Shown one piece after another: positions 1 to 8,195 of a DNA stretch of 64,000 nt. The translations under genes were made by a program, and so were the position numbers. This stretch comes from Marchantia polymorpha subsp. ruderalis (taxonomy: Eukaryota > Streptophyta > Marchantiopsida > Marchantiales > Marchantiaceae), in the NCBI GenBank assembly GCA_037833965.1, contig AP031353.1, positions 24,244,501 to 24,308,500 of the forward strand, read 5' to 3'. Each line of letters opens with the position of its first letter. The first letter of the stretch is position 1. The notes below the pieces were generated by a model. That model searched no databases, had not been told where the DNA came from, and saw only the letters and a program-made list of their open reading frames with translations.

Positions 1-1008
1 CCGCTTCTTCTCATGAGCAAGGATATCCACTTTCGATTTTGAGCTCTCCCCTTTCTCAAAAGTGCATTGATGAGGGAATACATCAATGGATGCTACTCCC
101 TTATCCTTGGCTTGTTGCGTGGCCGGTGCATTGTTGTTGTGCCGAACTCCATCATGTTGTCGAGGGTTAGGACAATTCCTCTGAAAATGAGGACCTCCAC
201 AAGAAAAGCAAGAAACCGCAAAGTTTCCTGAAGGTGGATTTCCTCTTGGAGGATAATTTCCATACCCCCTAGAGCCTCCTCCTACGTTCTGATTCCTCTT
301 CTCCCACAACTGTACTACATTGATCTTGAGATCTGCTAGAGTCTCCGTGATAGATTTCAACTCATTTTGAAAATCCACACTAGGATTCGCTATCGTGGAT
401 GAAGTAGAAGTGTTTGAAACAATGGACCTTCCTACAACCGGTGGAGCTACTTCTCTAGCCACCAAGCTAGAATCATCATCTTCTAAGCTCTCCTCCATTT
501 TAATAGCAATTCGAATGGCTTCAGCCTTAGAAGAGGGCTTCTCGTATCTCACCTTACTTCGAATCTCAGGTCTCAAACCTCCAACGAAGTTCTTCATGAG
601 CATCGCCCTTATCCCCACCATTGTAGCATCCACTTCGTCTCCGCCCTTCCTCAACACCACGTGGAATCTAGATTCCAACTTCTCGGTTCTCTCCACATAG
701 GTCCTCACTTTCTCGTTCTCTCCTTGTTTCAAGAAGGTGACCTCACACATCAACTTTTCATAACTTTCACTGGGAAGAAAGTTTTCGATCAGGTTCTCCG
801 TTAATGTCTCCCACGTGTCGTCCTCCGAATGCTCCCTCTTGTACTCCTTGTACCACTTGAGAGCAGAATCCTCCAAAAAATCCGGCAAAAGCATAGCCCA
901 CTCGTCTTTCTTCCTCTCATTGTTTCCTATGCAAGCCCTCTTGAAGTCCCTAACAAAAGCTTCTACATCCTCATTCTCCCTCCCATAAAATACCGGAAGC
1001 TTCCCCAT
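1..1008 (-). mobile_element. Element D gag (capsid and nucleocapsid), open at window edge
   Basis: This gag polyprotein region would package the element RNA. It starts at the ATG at 1008-1006 (MGKLPVFYGRENEDVEAF) and stays open for about 336 codons to the window edge. It shows the retrotransposon gag core, including a SALKWYKEY segment followed by W-x3-T-x-N-L and a FLPSES(Y) stretch, and then a low-complexity Ser/Val linker. A CCHC zinc knuckle, CFSCGGPHFQRNC, lies near 185-223. Protease and polymerase should follow to the left, outside the window. The start was chosen because it is the first ATG before the conserved gag core and follows a T-rich leader. Confidence 0.8.
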
Positions 1009-1238
1009 TTCCAACTAATTTTTTTTCTTTTCTTTTTTCTTCTTTTCTATTGGAAATTTATATGGGGCTTCCTAATACAATATAAACAACACTAACTCCA
1101 TCCTTGAGTAATTCATCAAAGGAAACACAAAAGGAATTGGTTGTTCCAAGATAGCCAAAGCTCTCTCCTCTCCTAGGCATACGATGAGTCTTACCCTCAT
1201 CATCATCTTCTCCATCATTCGAATGATGATCTCCATCT

Positions 1239-1682
1239 TCAGTTGGAGCTTGAACCCGCTGAGGTCACTTTCTCTGTTTCAGCACTTAGCTTGCCGTCAA
1301 ACCCTTCCACAAGTGATTCCAGAAGTGCCTTCACTCCGCTGCATTCGTGTCCCGCTGGTAGCCCAATCACTCCGCAATTGTCACAGAAGGTCGCGCTTTG
1401 GGATTCATGTGGCGACGATGGTCCCAAGTGAAGTTTCAAATCTCCCAAGTTCCTCTTGCTCCTCAATCTTCTATCTTTGTTCCGCAGGGAACAATTGACA
1501 ACCTTATGGCCCTCCTCTCCACAATAAAAACAAGTTTCACGTTTGACTCTTGGAGATTGACTCACTACTCTTTCTTCAAACTCCACCTTGAATTCTCTTG
1601 TATTGGAGTCTAAAGACACTATAACATCCAAGCCTTGAGGTACTTTGGATAACCTAACCTTCCAACCTTCTTGTTCACTCAT
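1239..1682 (-). mobile_element. Element D: small zinc-knuckle ORF in the leader upstream of gag
   Basis: A 147-codon ORF (starts MSEQEGWKVRLSKVPQGL) lies between the primer site and gag. It contains CFYCGEEGHKVVNC, a CCHC zinc knuckle, at about residues 52-65, then a second Cys pair and His-x-Cys pattern (CDNCGVIGLPAGHEC) at about residues 99-113. The stretch before the first knuckle resembles the tail of the DUF4283/zf-CCHC_4 modules of plant retroelements; this is recognition by eye. It is a separate frame from gag. It may be an accessory protein of D, a spliced upstream exon, or captured sequence. Confidence 0.5.
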
Positions 1683-2337
1683 TTTCCCATAAGGTAGAAA
1701 CCACTCAAAAGACCTCTCCCAGAAACGCTATCTACTTGACGAAAATTGTGAATAAAGAAATCAAAAACTTTTGCTTTGTTATCTTGCTTTTGTACCCCCT
1801 CAACTTCAAATCAACATAACTTCGACTCTAGACGTGATCTCTCAGTGAAATTTTGACTCAAACGTAGCTTATCTTCCAATACACACTCTTACGAAGTTTC
1901 AAAGCCTAAATTGAAATACAGAAAAAGTAATCAACTCTGTACAAACTTTCCAGAGAGCAGACTTTTGATACCCGTGAAAACCCACTCAACTTCTAACTCT
2001 CATATCTTTCTGTTAACACATGATCTGGACCTGAAACAAAAACGTAAATGTTCTCTATCTTTCACTCTAAAATCAATAAAAACTTTGAAGAATACCTTCA
2101 AAAATACTTTTCGGTGTCTAAGATCACTTTTCTCTCAAAAAGACATGTTTACGTGAACAAAACATACAAAATCACTTCTAGGCTATCATATGAGACTATG
2201 GGATAAACAAATGGAATTTCGCTCTCAAGCACACTCTCCGCTCTTTCATTCCCCAATGTTAACACCAAGTGATCCCTCATGGATACTTTCTCTCGAGCTA
2301 GAAATCGAATCCTAAACATTCCGCCTTCTAGATTGAG

Positions 2338-2355
2338 GTCCCGGCAACGGAACCA
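2338..2355 (-). mobile_element. Element D primer-binding site, tRNA-Asp-like
   Basis: On the minus strand the site reads TGGTTCCGTTGCCGGGAC, starting 4 bases inside the LTR end. Plant Athila/Tat-type gypsy elements use TGGCGCCGTTGCCGGGGA, complementary to tRNA-Asp. The match is about 15 of 18. It fixes the orientation of D and the inner boundary of its LTR. Confidence 0.7.
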
Positions 2356-2359
2356 AAAA

Positions 2360-3211
2360 TGCAACCTCCGGGCTGACTCTCACTCAGGTTTACCTCTGAT
2401 GGCTTTGTGGTAGCGCATCATGGTTCTAGAAGACTAGGATTCATACTCTCACTCATGTCCCAAACACCTTCTCTCACAAACTCTCATGTATCACTCCAAC
2501 TCACACGCAAACTCTCCTCACATCACCCTCTTCACATAAACGCAAACACACGTCGATACTCCAAGATACTCAAAAACTTCACTCCTTCATTACTGAAACA
2601 AGTACTCACACATGACTCTCCAAACTTGCTTGAGAGGTGCTACTCTACCTCTCTATTTATACTACTTGAGAAGTTACCATAGTAACATGTGGTAATTTCT
2701 CCTAACTTACTTTTACCTAGGTAAGTTTGACTAACCTTCTCTACGTGGCAACATGCCATTGGCCTACCTAAACCTTCTAGAAGCTTCCGGAATCCAAGGT
2801 TGAGGTGGCGACATGCCATTGGAAGCTTTTAAACTTCTTCCTAGCCACTAAGTCAACATTAGACTTAGTCTAGCCAATCATCTTTCATACATTTAGTCAA
2901 ACCAATCAAATCCAAGCTTCTAGTCAAATATCTAATCCCTTGGAATCTAGAACTTTTGTATGAGACAAAATAGAAGTGCTCACTCCTTGTAAAAGACAAA
3001 ATAGAAGTGCTCACTCCATTCTTCTAGAACTCCACTAATTATTCCGCCAACTATAGACATTGTAGCTAAACTTAGTCATGACTAGATAAACTTAGTTATA
3101 ACTAACTAGTTTAGTCATAACTAGCTAGTCTTAGCTATGCCTTGGCTAATCATCCTTATTCCCTTGACCACTTTTAAGACTTAGTACATATGTGCAACAC
3201 CCGGTCTTACA
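2360..3211 (-). mobile_element. Element D 5' LTR, about 852 bp
   Basis: On the minus strand the LTR begins TGTAAGACCGGGTGTTGCAC at 3211 and ends GGTTGCA at 2360, so it has TG...CA termini. The inner end abuts the primer-binding site. A TATA-like box lies at 2653-2661. The partner LTR is outside the window, so the outer boundary rests on the TG terminus and on the change of sequence character at 3212. Confidence 0.65.
2653..2661 (-). promoter_or_regulatory. TATA box in element D LTR
   Basis: The minus strand reads GTAGTATAAATAGAGAGG here. A TATAAATAG box in the middle of an LTR is where the U3 promoter is expected, so transcription would start about 30 bases further left and run through gag. 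Confidence 0.5.
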
Positions 3212-3547
3212 GATCCAACATCCTCAATTGTACAAGGTTGGTTGTTCTCCATAAGAACTGATAGAGAAAAAATATAAAGAACTCTCTAATGTAACAATTG
3301 TGATAAGAATAAGCACTATTCAGAATTCATATATAATCAATAACTTTTAGTGAGATGTAGGGGGCATAGCTCTGGCATCATAGGGCATTTTTGTACAAAT
3401 TGTTCGTCTCATTATCAAGATGCTCCGTAATGTTTGCCACTTAAGGAGGAAGTTGTACTTGTCATCCGTCAAAACTTCATGATGTGACCTTTCTTATCAC
3501 ATATCAACAAATAACATTCTTCTTTTCAAATGGCTAAATCATAAAAT
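3212..3547 (-). mobile_element. Element E: decayed copia gag, distal piece
   Basis: This 336-bp stretch lies between the D LTR and unit A. Read on the minus strand, the part next to A (about 3472-3516) contains a decayed zinc-knuckle-like stretch ending CDKKGHIMKF. The other piece of E, across A at 25132-25494, is copia-type gag ending shortly before the same insertion point. The two pieces are therefore one old copia gag split by A. The last five bases (3543-3547, AAAAT) are the target duplication of A. The sequence is heavily decayed. Confidence 0.5.
3543..3547. repeat. Target-site duplication of unit A, left copy (AAAAT)
   Basis: AAAAT directly precedes the TGTGGTATCC terminus at 3548. 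The same five bases follow the TTATTACA terminus at 25034. This ties the 10-bp fragment at 3548-3557 to the rest of A, 16 kb away. Confidence 0.8.
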
Positions 3548-3557
3548 TGTGGTATCC
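3548..3557 (+). mobile_element. Unit A: first 10 bp, cut off by insertion of B
   Basis: TGTGGTATCC matches the start of the LTR family (TGTGGTACC in unit C). The continuation of A resumes at 19694 with CACTTTTGG. The last five bases, TATCC, are the left copy of B's target duplication, repeated at 19689-19693. Confidence 0.8.
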
Positions 3558-3655
3558 TGTAATAACCCACTAAAGGCTAAAACTGCAATATAGTGGTAGA
3601 AAGGTCGAACCCACAGGGACAGAGGAACACACAGGGTACAAAGTGTCACGTTTTA

Positions 3656-4157
3656 ACAGACTATTGAGGAGTTTGAATTCTCAGGCGACTGTCACTCCCA
3701 GAAATACTGCAAGTGTCCACTCGGAGCGCACTCGGAGGTCGCACAGTGCAGCGTAACACACACACACACACCTGAAACTACAGAAACACAATCCAGAGAT
3801 TCGTTAGGACCTCTACTTCAAGATTTCAGGGGAAAAGTCTCTCAAGAGTACACTCTGCGAAGCTGCGGGTAGTGACTTCCAACTCCGGCTTTTACAACAC
3901 TTCCACTAGCTTGCTGCTAGTGTAGGAAACCCGGTTTGGACTGCCTACTTCGGATCGAAGTCACTCAGACGCGGTGAACAACACTCTCAACTCACAAAAC
4001 GCGCAGAGAACACAGGTCCGCGCTGAAGGACTCACTGAGAAACATTCCAGTAACACAACAACAGTCTATTGAAGAGTTTGAATTCTCAGGCACTTGTCAT
4101 TCCCAGAACTACTACAGGGGTTACCCTCAAGGCACCTGCTGCAGCGTAACCTGAATT
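3656..4157. repeat. Diverged 405-bp tandem duplication within the LTR
   Basis: The words at 3656-3713 (ACAG-ACTATTGAGGAGTTTG and onward, through TCCCAGAAAT) recur at 4061-4118 with a few changes. The GCAGCGTAAC that follows in the first copy recurs at the same spacing. The repeat lies downstream of the TATA box in the transcribed part of the LTR and is present in all four LTR copies (B twice, A, C). Confidence 0.7.
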
Positions 4158-4517
4158 TACAACCAAGGCTTACACGAAGTAGCAAAACTTCACTTTGGCA
4201 TTCAGGGGAAAAATCCCAAAGGAGTACAATCAGAAAGAAACACTCGAAGGTGTAGGGGCGAAACTGTTCAAGTATCTAACTAGTCACTGGCTCTGAGCAT
4301 CGGCAGTCACCCGCAGGTGCAGTTCCGAACTACTCAAGTCTCTAACCAATGTACTAGCTCTGAACATTCGGCCGAAGGCCTTCAGCTACAAAATGCGGAA
4401 CGCTAAGTTGTAACTCCTTGTGCGTGGTGACAGAACTCAAGGACACAAACACGCAAAGGAAATGGGTTCCTGATCTGCACTTCTGATGGGAAAGAACCCC
4501 AGGCAAAACGCCTGGAA

Positions 4518-4527
4518 CTATTTTATA
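4518..4527 (-). promoter_or_regulatory. TATA box in B 3' LTR
   Basis: TATAAAATAG on the minus strand, conserved at the equivalent place in every LTR copy here. It divides the GC-rich U3 from the transcribed R/U5 part. Confidence 0.6.
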
Positions 4528-5069
4528 CCTTCTAAGTCCTACCTAGCACTACACTGCACTACGCTACACGCCTGCACGGAACCACGCTACACTACACTCC
4601 GCGGAACCTGTGCTACGTCTCCTGCGCGGCGGACTGCCGCGCACTAACTCCCTCAATCACCAAGAAATCCCCTGTGCGGCGACGTCGAGAATGTTTAGCA
4701 GCCAGCAGATGGATGCGCGCAGCGCGCACAAGAGATTGGAATCGCGAATTCAAGAATGGGACGCTCTCCGCCGCCCGGTCGAAGGTCATGGTCGGCTCTT
4801 GCTCGTGGAGGACGTCTCACTTGATGGCCGCGCCGGCTCTACGCTAGAACGGTCTCCGCTCTCACGCGCGGCTTCACGCTCCGCCGTCGCCGATTAAACT
4901 CTCACGCTCGAATTGGCGGATTTGAACTCCGCGAGCGTATTACCCCGCGGACATGGGAGCGCAGCGCCGAAGGCGAGTTTTCCGCCTTGCGCGGTACACT
5001 TGTTCGTACCGCCCCTCGGCCAATCCCCTTCTGCGTTGACGCGTGTGTCCGCATGTCGGACAAAAGTTC

Positions 5070-5530
5070 AACTCCTGCCTGTGCGCAGGCAGACTCCTCG
5101 GCTGATTCTCCGCCGGCGCGGAACTTCATCCTCCTGTGCACAGGCGCTCGCCTGTGCGCAGGAGAATTCCGTGCGCGGCGTCGCGCTGGCGCGGAAGGCG
5201 TTGACCGTGGTCAGCCGTCTCCGTCCAGTCTGTCCGTTCCTTGTCTCTTCGTCGGCGCTTCCGCCGCCGCAACTCCGTCCGTCCAAGAGCGCATCCACCC
5301 GTCCCGTCCGCATGGTCCGTACAGATTTGATTACTCTGGCGGCTCCTTGCTCGTCCGCGGCGCCGCGCTGGCGCGGAAGGCGCCGTACACTTTCTACCTC
5401 ACAAGGCGCATTTCTAGGGCCCAAGGCGGATTTTCCGCCGACGCCGAAGCGCCTGTGCACAGGCGAACGCCTGTGCGTAGGCGGACTTCGCGCCTCCCCA
5501 AACCCTACTTCGCCTGTGCACAGGCGAACG
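5070..5530. repeat. Array of GTGCAC-centred palindromes in the LTR U3
   Basis: The palindrome CGCCTGTGCACAGGCG and close variants (GTGCGC or GTGCGT at the centre) occur about six times here. Equivalent arrays occur at 7310-7760 in C, about 18730-19190 in B's 5' LTR and about 20095-20590 in A. Confidence 0.75.
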
Positions 5531-6033
5531 CCTTCGTCCGCGCATAGGACAAAACTTGATTCCCCCTTCCGCGTAGGCGGAATTCCCGCCGGTGGCGAAC
5601 TCCTTCCGCCGAAGGCGACCGTCTCCGTATCTTCCAATAGTGATAACTCCCTAAGTCCTCATCCGTTCCAAGCGTTCTTGGACTCGTTGGAATCAGTGCG
5701 TCGAGCTCTTTCCAACGAGACCCTAACTTGGTCAAGGCGCCTGAGGGTTGACCTAATTATGGAGGATTTCCCTACCGCCAAGGACGCAACCTCCGAAGGC
5801 GGGTTTTGCGCCTTGCGTCGCAGGGATCCTAACTGCAGAGCTCGCAGGGAGGGTGGTGCCTGTCCTTACTGCTGCACCCCAAATCCTAGATTCTACAAGA
5901 TCCCTCGAGAATCCCCGCGATCTTCCGGATTCACTCCGTTTTGATGTACCGAAGGCTATTTACAATGCTGCCAGGGTACAGTTTTCCAAAAATGTTTTAA
6001 TTTCCTCAAAATTGCCAAAAGTGGGGTACCACA

Positions 6034-6046
6034 TGCTCCCCTCCTC
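6034..6046 (-). mobile_element. Element B polypurine tract
   Basis: The minus strand reads GAGGAGGGGAGCA directly before the 3' LTR terminus TGTGG. A purine run at this position primes plus-strand DNA synthesis in LTR elements and confirms the minus orientation of B. Confidence 0.7.
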
Positions 6047-6070
6047 AATTGTGAGCGCCCACGCGAGCAC

Positions 6071-6806
6071 TCACATGTGGTATTTCTTCAACCGCCACCC
6101 GTTCACTCGGGTGCCTAACAAATCGCCGGCCAGGTCCGCAAGTTGGATGGATCCATTCGAGAAGACTTCGACAACCCTGTAAGGTCCCATCCATCTTAGG
6201 TGCAGTTTGCCTGGGAATCTGGCATGCCTGCTGTCGTAGAGCAATGCCAAATCACCTGCCTGCAGGAGTACAGGTTTGATCTTTTTATCGTATCTCTCCT
6301 TCCGGCGGAGCTGGATTTTCCTGGTGCGATCTTCGGCGTCTCGTCTCCTCTCATCCAGCAGCGTGACCTCCTGTAACCTGTAGAGTTGACTCTCCTCTGC
6401 GCCCATCCTCTGCAAATCCAACGTTCGTTGGGTGGGTACTTCAAATTCGATCGGGAGGATCGGGTGTTGCCCATACACCAGAAAGTATGGTGTCTGTTTG
6501 GTCGTGATCTTCTCAGCTGTCCGGTACGCCCATAGTGCGGCTGCTAGCTTCGTATCCCAGTCGTGAGCGTGATTCACCGTGACCTTGAGTAGTATTTTAC
6601 ACAGCAGACCATTGGACTTCTCCGTCAGTCCATTCGCCTTGGGATTGTATGGAGTAGTCTTCCGGTGCTGGATGTGGAAATACCGTGTCAGATCTTCGAT
6701 GATCTGATTCAGAAAATGCGTGCCCCGGTCGCTGACTAGCTCTAAGGGACATCCGTAGCGTGTGATAATTGACTCAAACAAGAAGGCTGCCACTGTGGCA
6801 GCATCA
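6071..6806 (-). mobile_element. Element B integrase, distal part of core and C-terminal domain
   Basis: This is the distal integrase part of B on the minus strand, separated from its proximal part at 12187 by unit C. It contains RYGCPLELVSDRGTHFLNQ (core with a catalytic Asp), HRKTTPYNPKANGLTEKSNG (the TPYNP-x-GLTE catalytic Glu region), the WAYRTA and TPYFLVYG blocks typical of gypsy integrases, and a C-terminal GPYRVVEVFSNGSIQL-type fold. No chromodomain is visible after it. The region ends about 25 bases before the polypurine tract. Confidence 0.9.
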
Positions 6807-8195
6807 TCCCTTGTGGTACCCCACTTTTGGCAATTTTGAGAAAATTAAAACATTTTTGGAAAACTGTACCCTGGCAGCATTGTAAATAGCCTTCGGTACA
6901 TCAAAACAGAGTGAATCCGGAAGATCGCGGGGATTCTCGAGGGATCTTGTAGAATCTGGGATTGGGGTACAGCAGTAAGGACAGGCACCACCCTCCCTGC
7001 GAGCTCTGCAGTTAGGATCTCTACGGCGCAAGGCGCAAAACCCGCCTTCGGAGGTTGCGTCCGCGGCTGTAGGGAAACCCTCCATAATTAGGTCAACCCT
7101 CGGGCGCCTTGACCAAGTTAGGATCCCGTTGGAAAGAGCTCGACGCACTGATTCCAACGAGCCCAAGAACGCTTGGAACGGATGAGGACTTAGGGAGTTA
7201 TCGCTATTGGAAGAAACGGAGGCGGTCGCCTACGGCGGAAAGAGTTCGCCACCGGCGCGAATTCCGCCTACGCGGAAGAGGGAAGCAAGTTTTGTCCTAT
7301 GCGCGGACGAAGGCGTTCGCCTGTGCACAGGCGAAGTAGGGTTAGGGGAGGCGCGAAGTCCGCCTACGCACAGGCGCTCGCCTGTGCACAGGCGCTTCGG
7401 CGTCGGCGGGAAATCCGCCTTGGGCCCTAGAAATGCGCCTTGTGAGGTAGAAGTGTACGGCGCCTTCCGCGCCAGCGCGGCGCCGCGTACGTCGGAAGAG
7501 CCGCCAGAGTAATCAAATCGGTACGGACCATGCGGACGGGAAGGGTGAATGCGCTCTTGGACGGACGGAGTTGCGGCGGCGGAAGCGCTGACGAAGAGAC
7601 AAGGAACGGACAGACTGGACGGAGACGGCTGACCACGGTCAACGCCTTCCGCGCCAGCGCGACGTAGCGCACGGAATTTGCCTGCGCACAGACGAACGCC
7701 TGTGCACAGGAGGATGAAGTTCCGCACCGGCGGAGAATCCGCCGAGGCTCCTGCCTGCGCACAGGCAGGAGTTGAACTTTTGTCCGACATGCGGACACAC
7801 GCGTCAAGGCAGAGGGGGATTGGCCGAGGGGCGGTACGAACAAGTGTACCGCGCAAGGCGGAAAACTCGCCTTCGGCGCTACGCCCCCATGTCCGCAGGG
7901 TAATACGCTCGCGGAGTTCAAATCCGCCAATTCGAGCGTGAGAGTTTAATCGACGACGGCGGAGCGTGAAGCCGCGCGTGAGAGCGAAGACCGTTCCAGC
8001 GTACAGCCGGCGCGGCCATCAAGTGAGACGTTCTTCACGAGCAAGAGCCGACCATGACCTTCGACCGGGCGGCGGAGAACGTCCCATTCTTGAATTCGCG
8101 ATTCCAATCTCTTGTGCGCGCTGCGCGCATCCATCTGCTGGCTGCGGAACATTCTCGACGTCGTCGCACAGGAGATTTCTTGTTGATTGAGGGAG

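Larger units (their letters stand above)
1..3211 (-). mobile_element. Element D: partial Ty3/gypsy LTR retrotransposon, 5' part
   Basis: This is the 5' end of a minus-strand LTR retrotransposon whose remainder lies beyond the left edge. Reading leftwards from 3211 there is an LTR bounded by TG...CA, a primer-binding site resembling the 3' end of tRNA-Asp, a leader of about 1.3 kb holding a small ORF, and a gag ORF still open at base 1. The gag type and the tRNA-Asp-like primer site point to Ty3/gypsy, in the non-chromovirus part of the plant tree (inference). The second LTR and target duplication are not in the window, so age and completeness cannot be judged. It probably sits in copia element E, since E-like sequence starts right after 3211. 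Confidence 0.85.
3558..6033 (-). mobile_element. Element B 3' LTR, 2476 bp
   Basis: On the minus strand it begins TGTGGTACCCCACTTTTGGC and ends GGGTTATTACA. It is nearly identical to 17213-19688. It is the same LTR family as units A and C but lacks their 2.9-kb internal segment. Contents in transcription order: a GC-rich U3 with many GTGCAC-centred palindromes (about 5070-5530), a TATA box (4518-4527), a region made of two diverged copies of a 405-bp unit, and a CA-rich microsatellite near 3760. Confidence 0.9.

Noticed and set aside
4913-5944. 343-codon ORF antisense to B's 3' LTR, and its twin at 18568-19599
   Set aside because: It runs against the LTR, is rich in Arg/Pro/Ser from GC-rich palindromic repeats, and is interrupted in A and C. 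Its presence in both B LTRs reflects their recent common copy, not selection.
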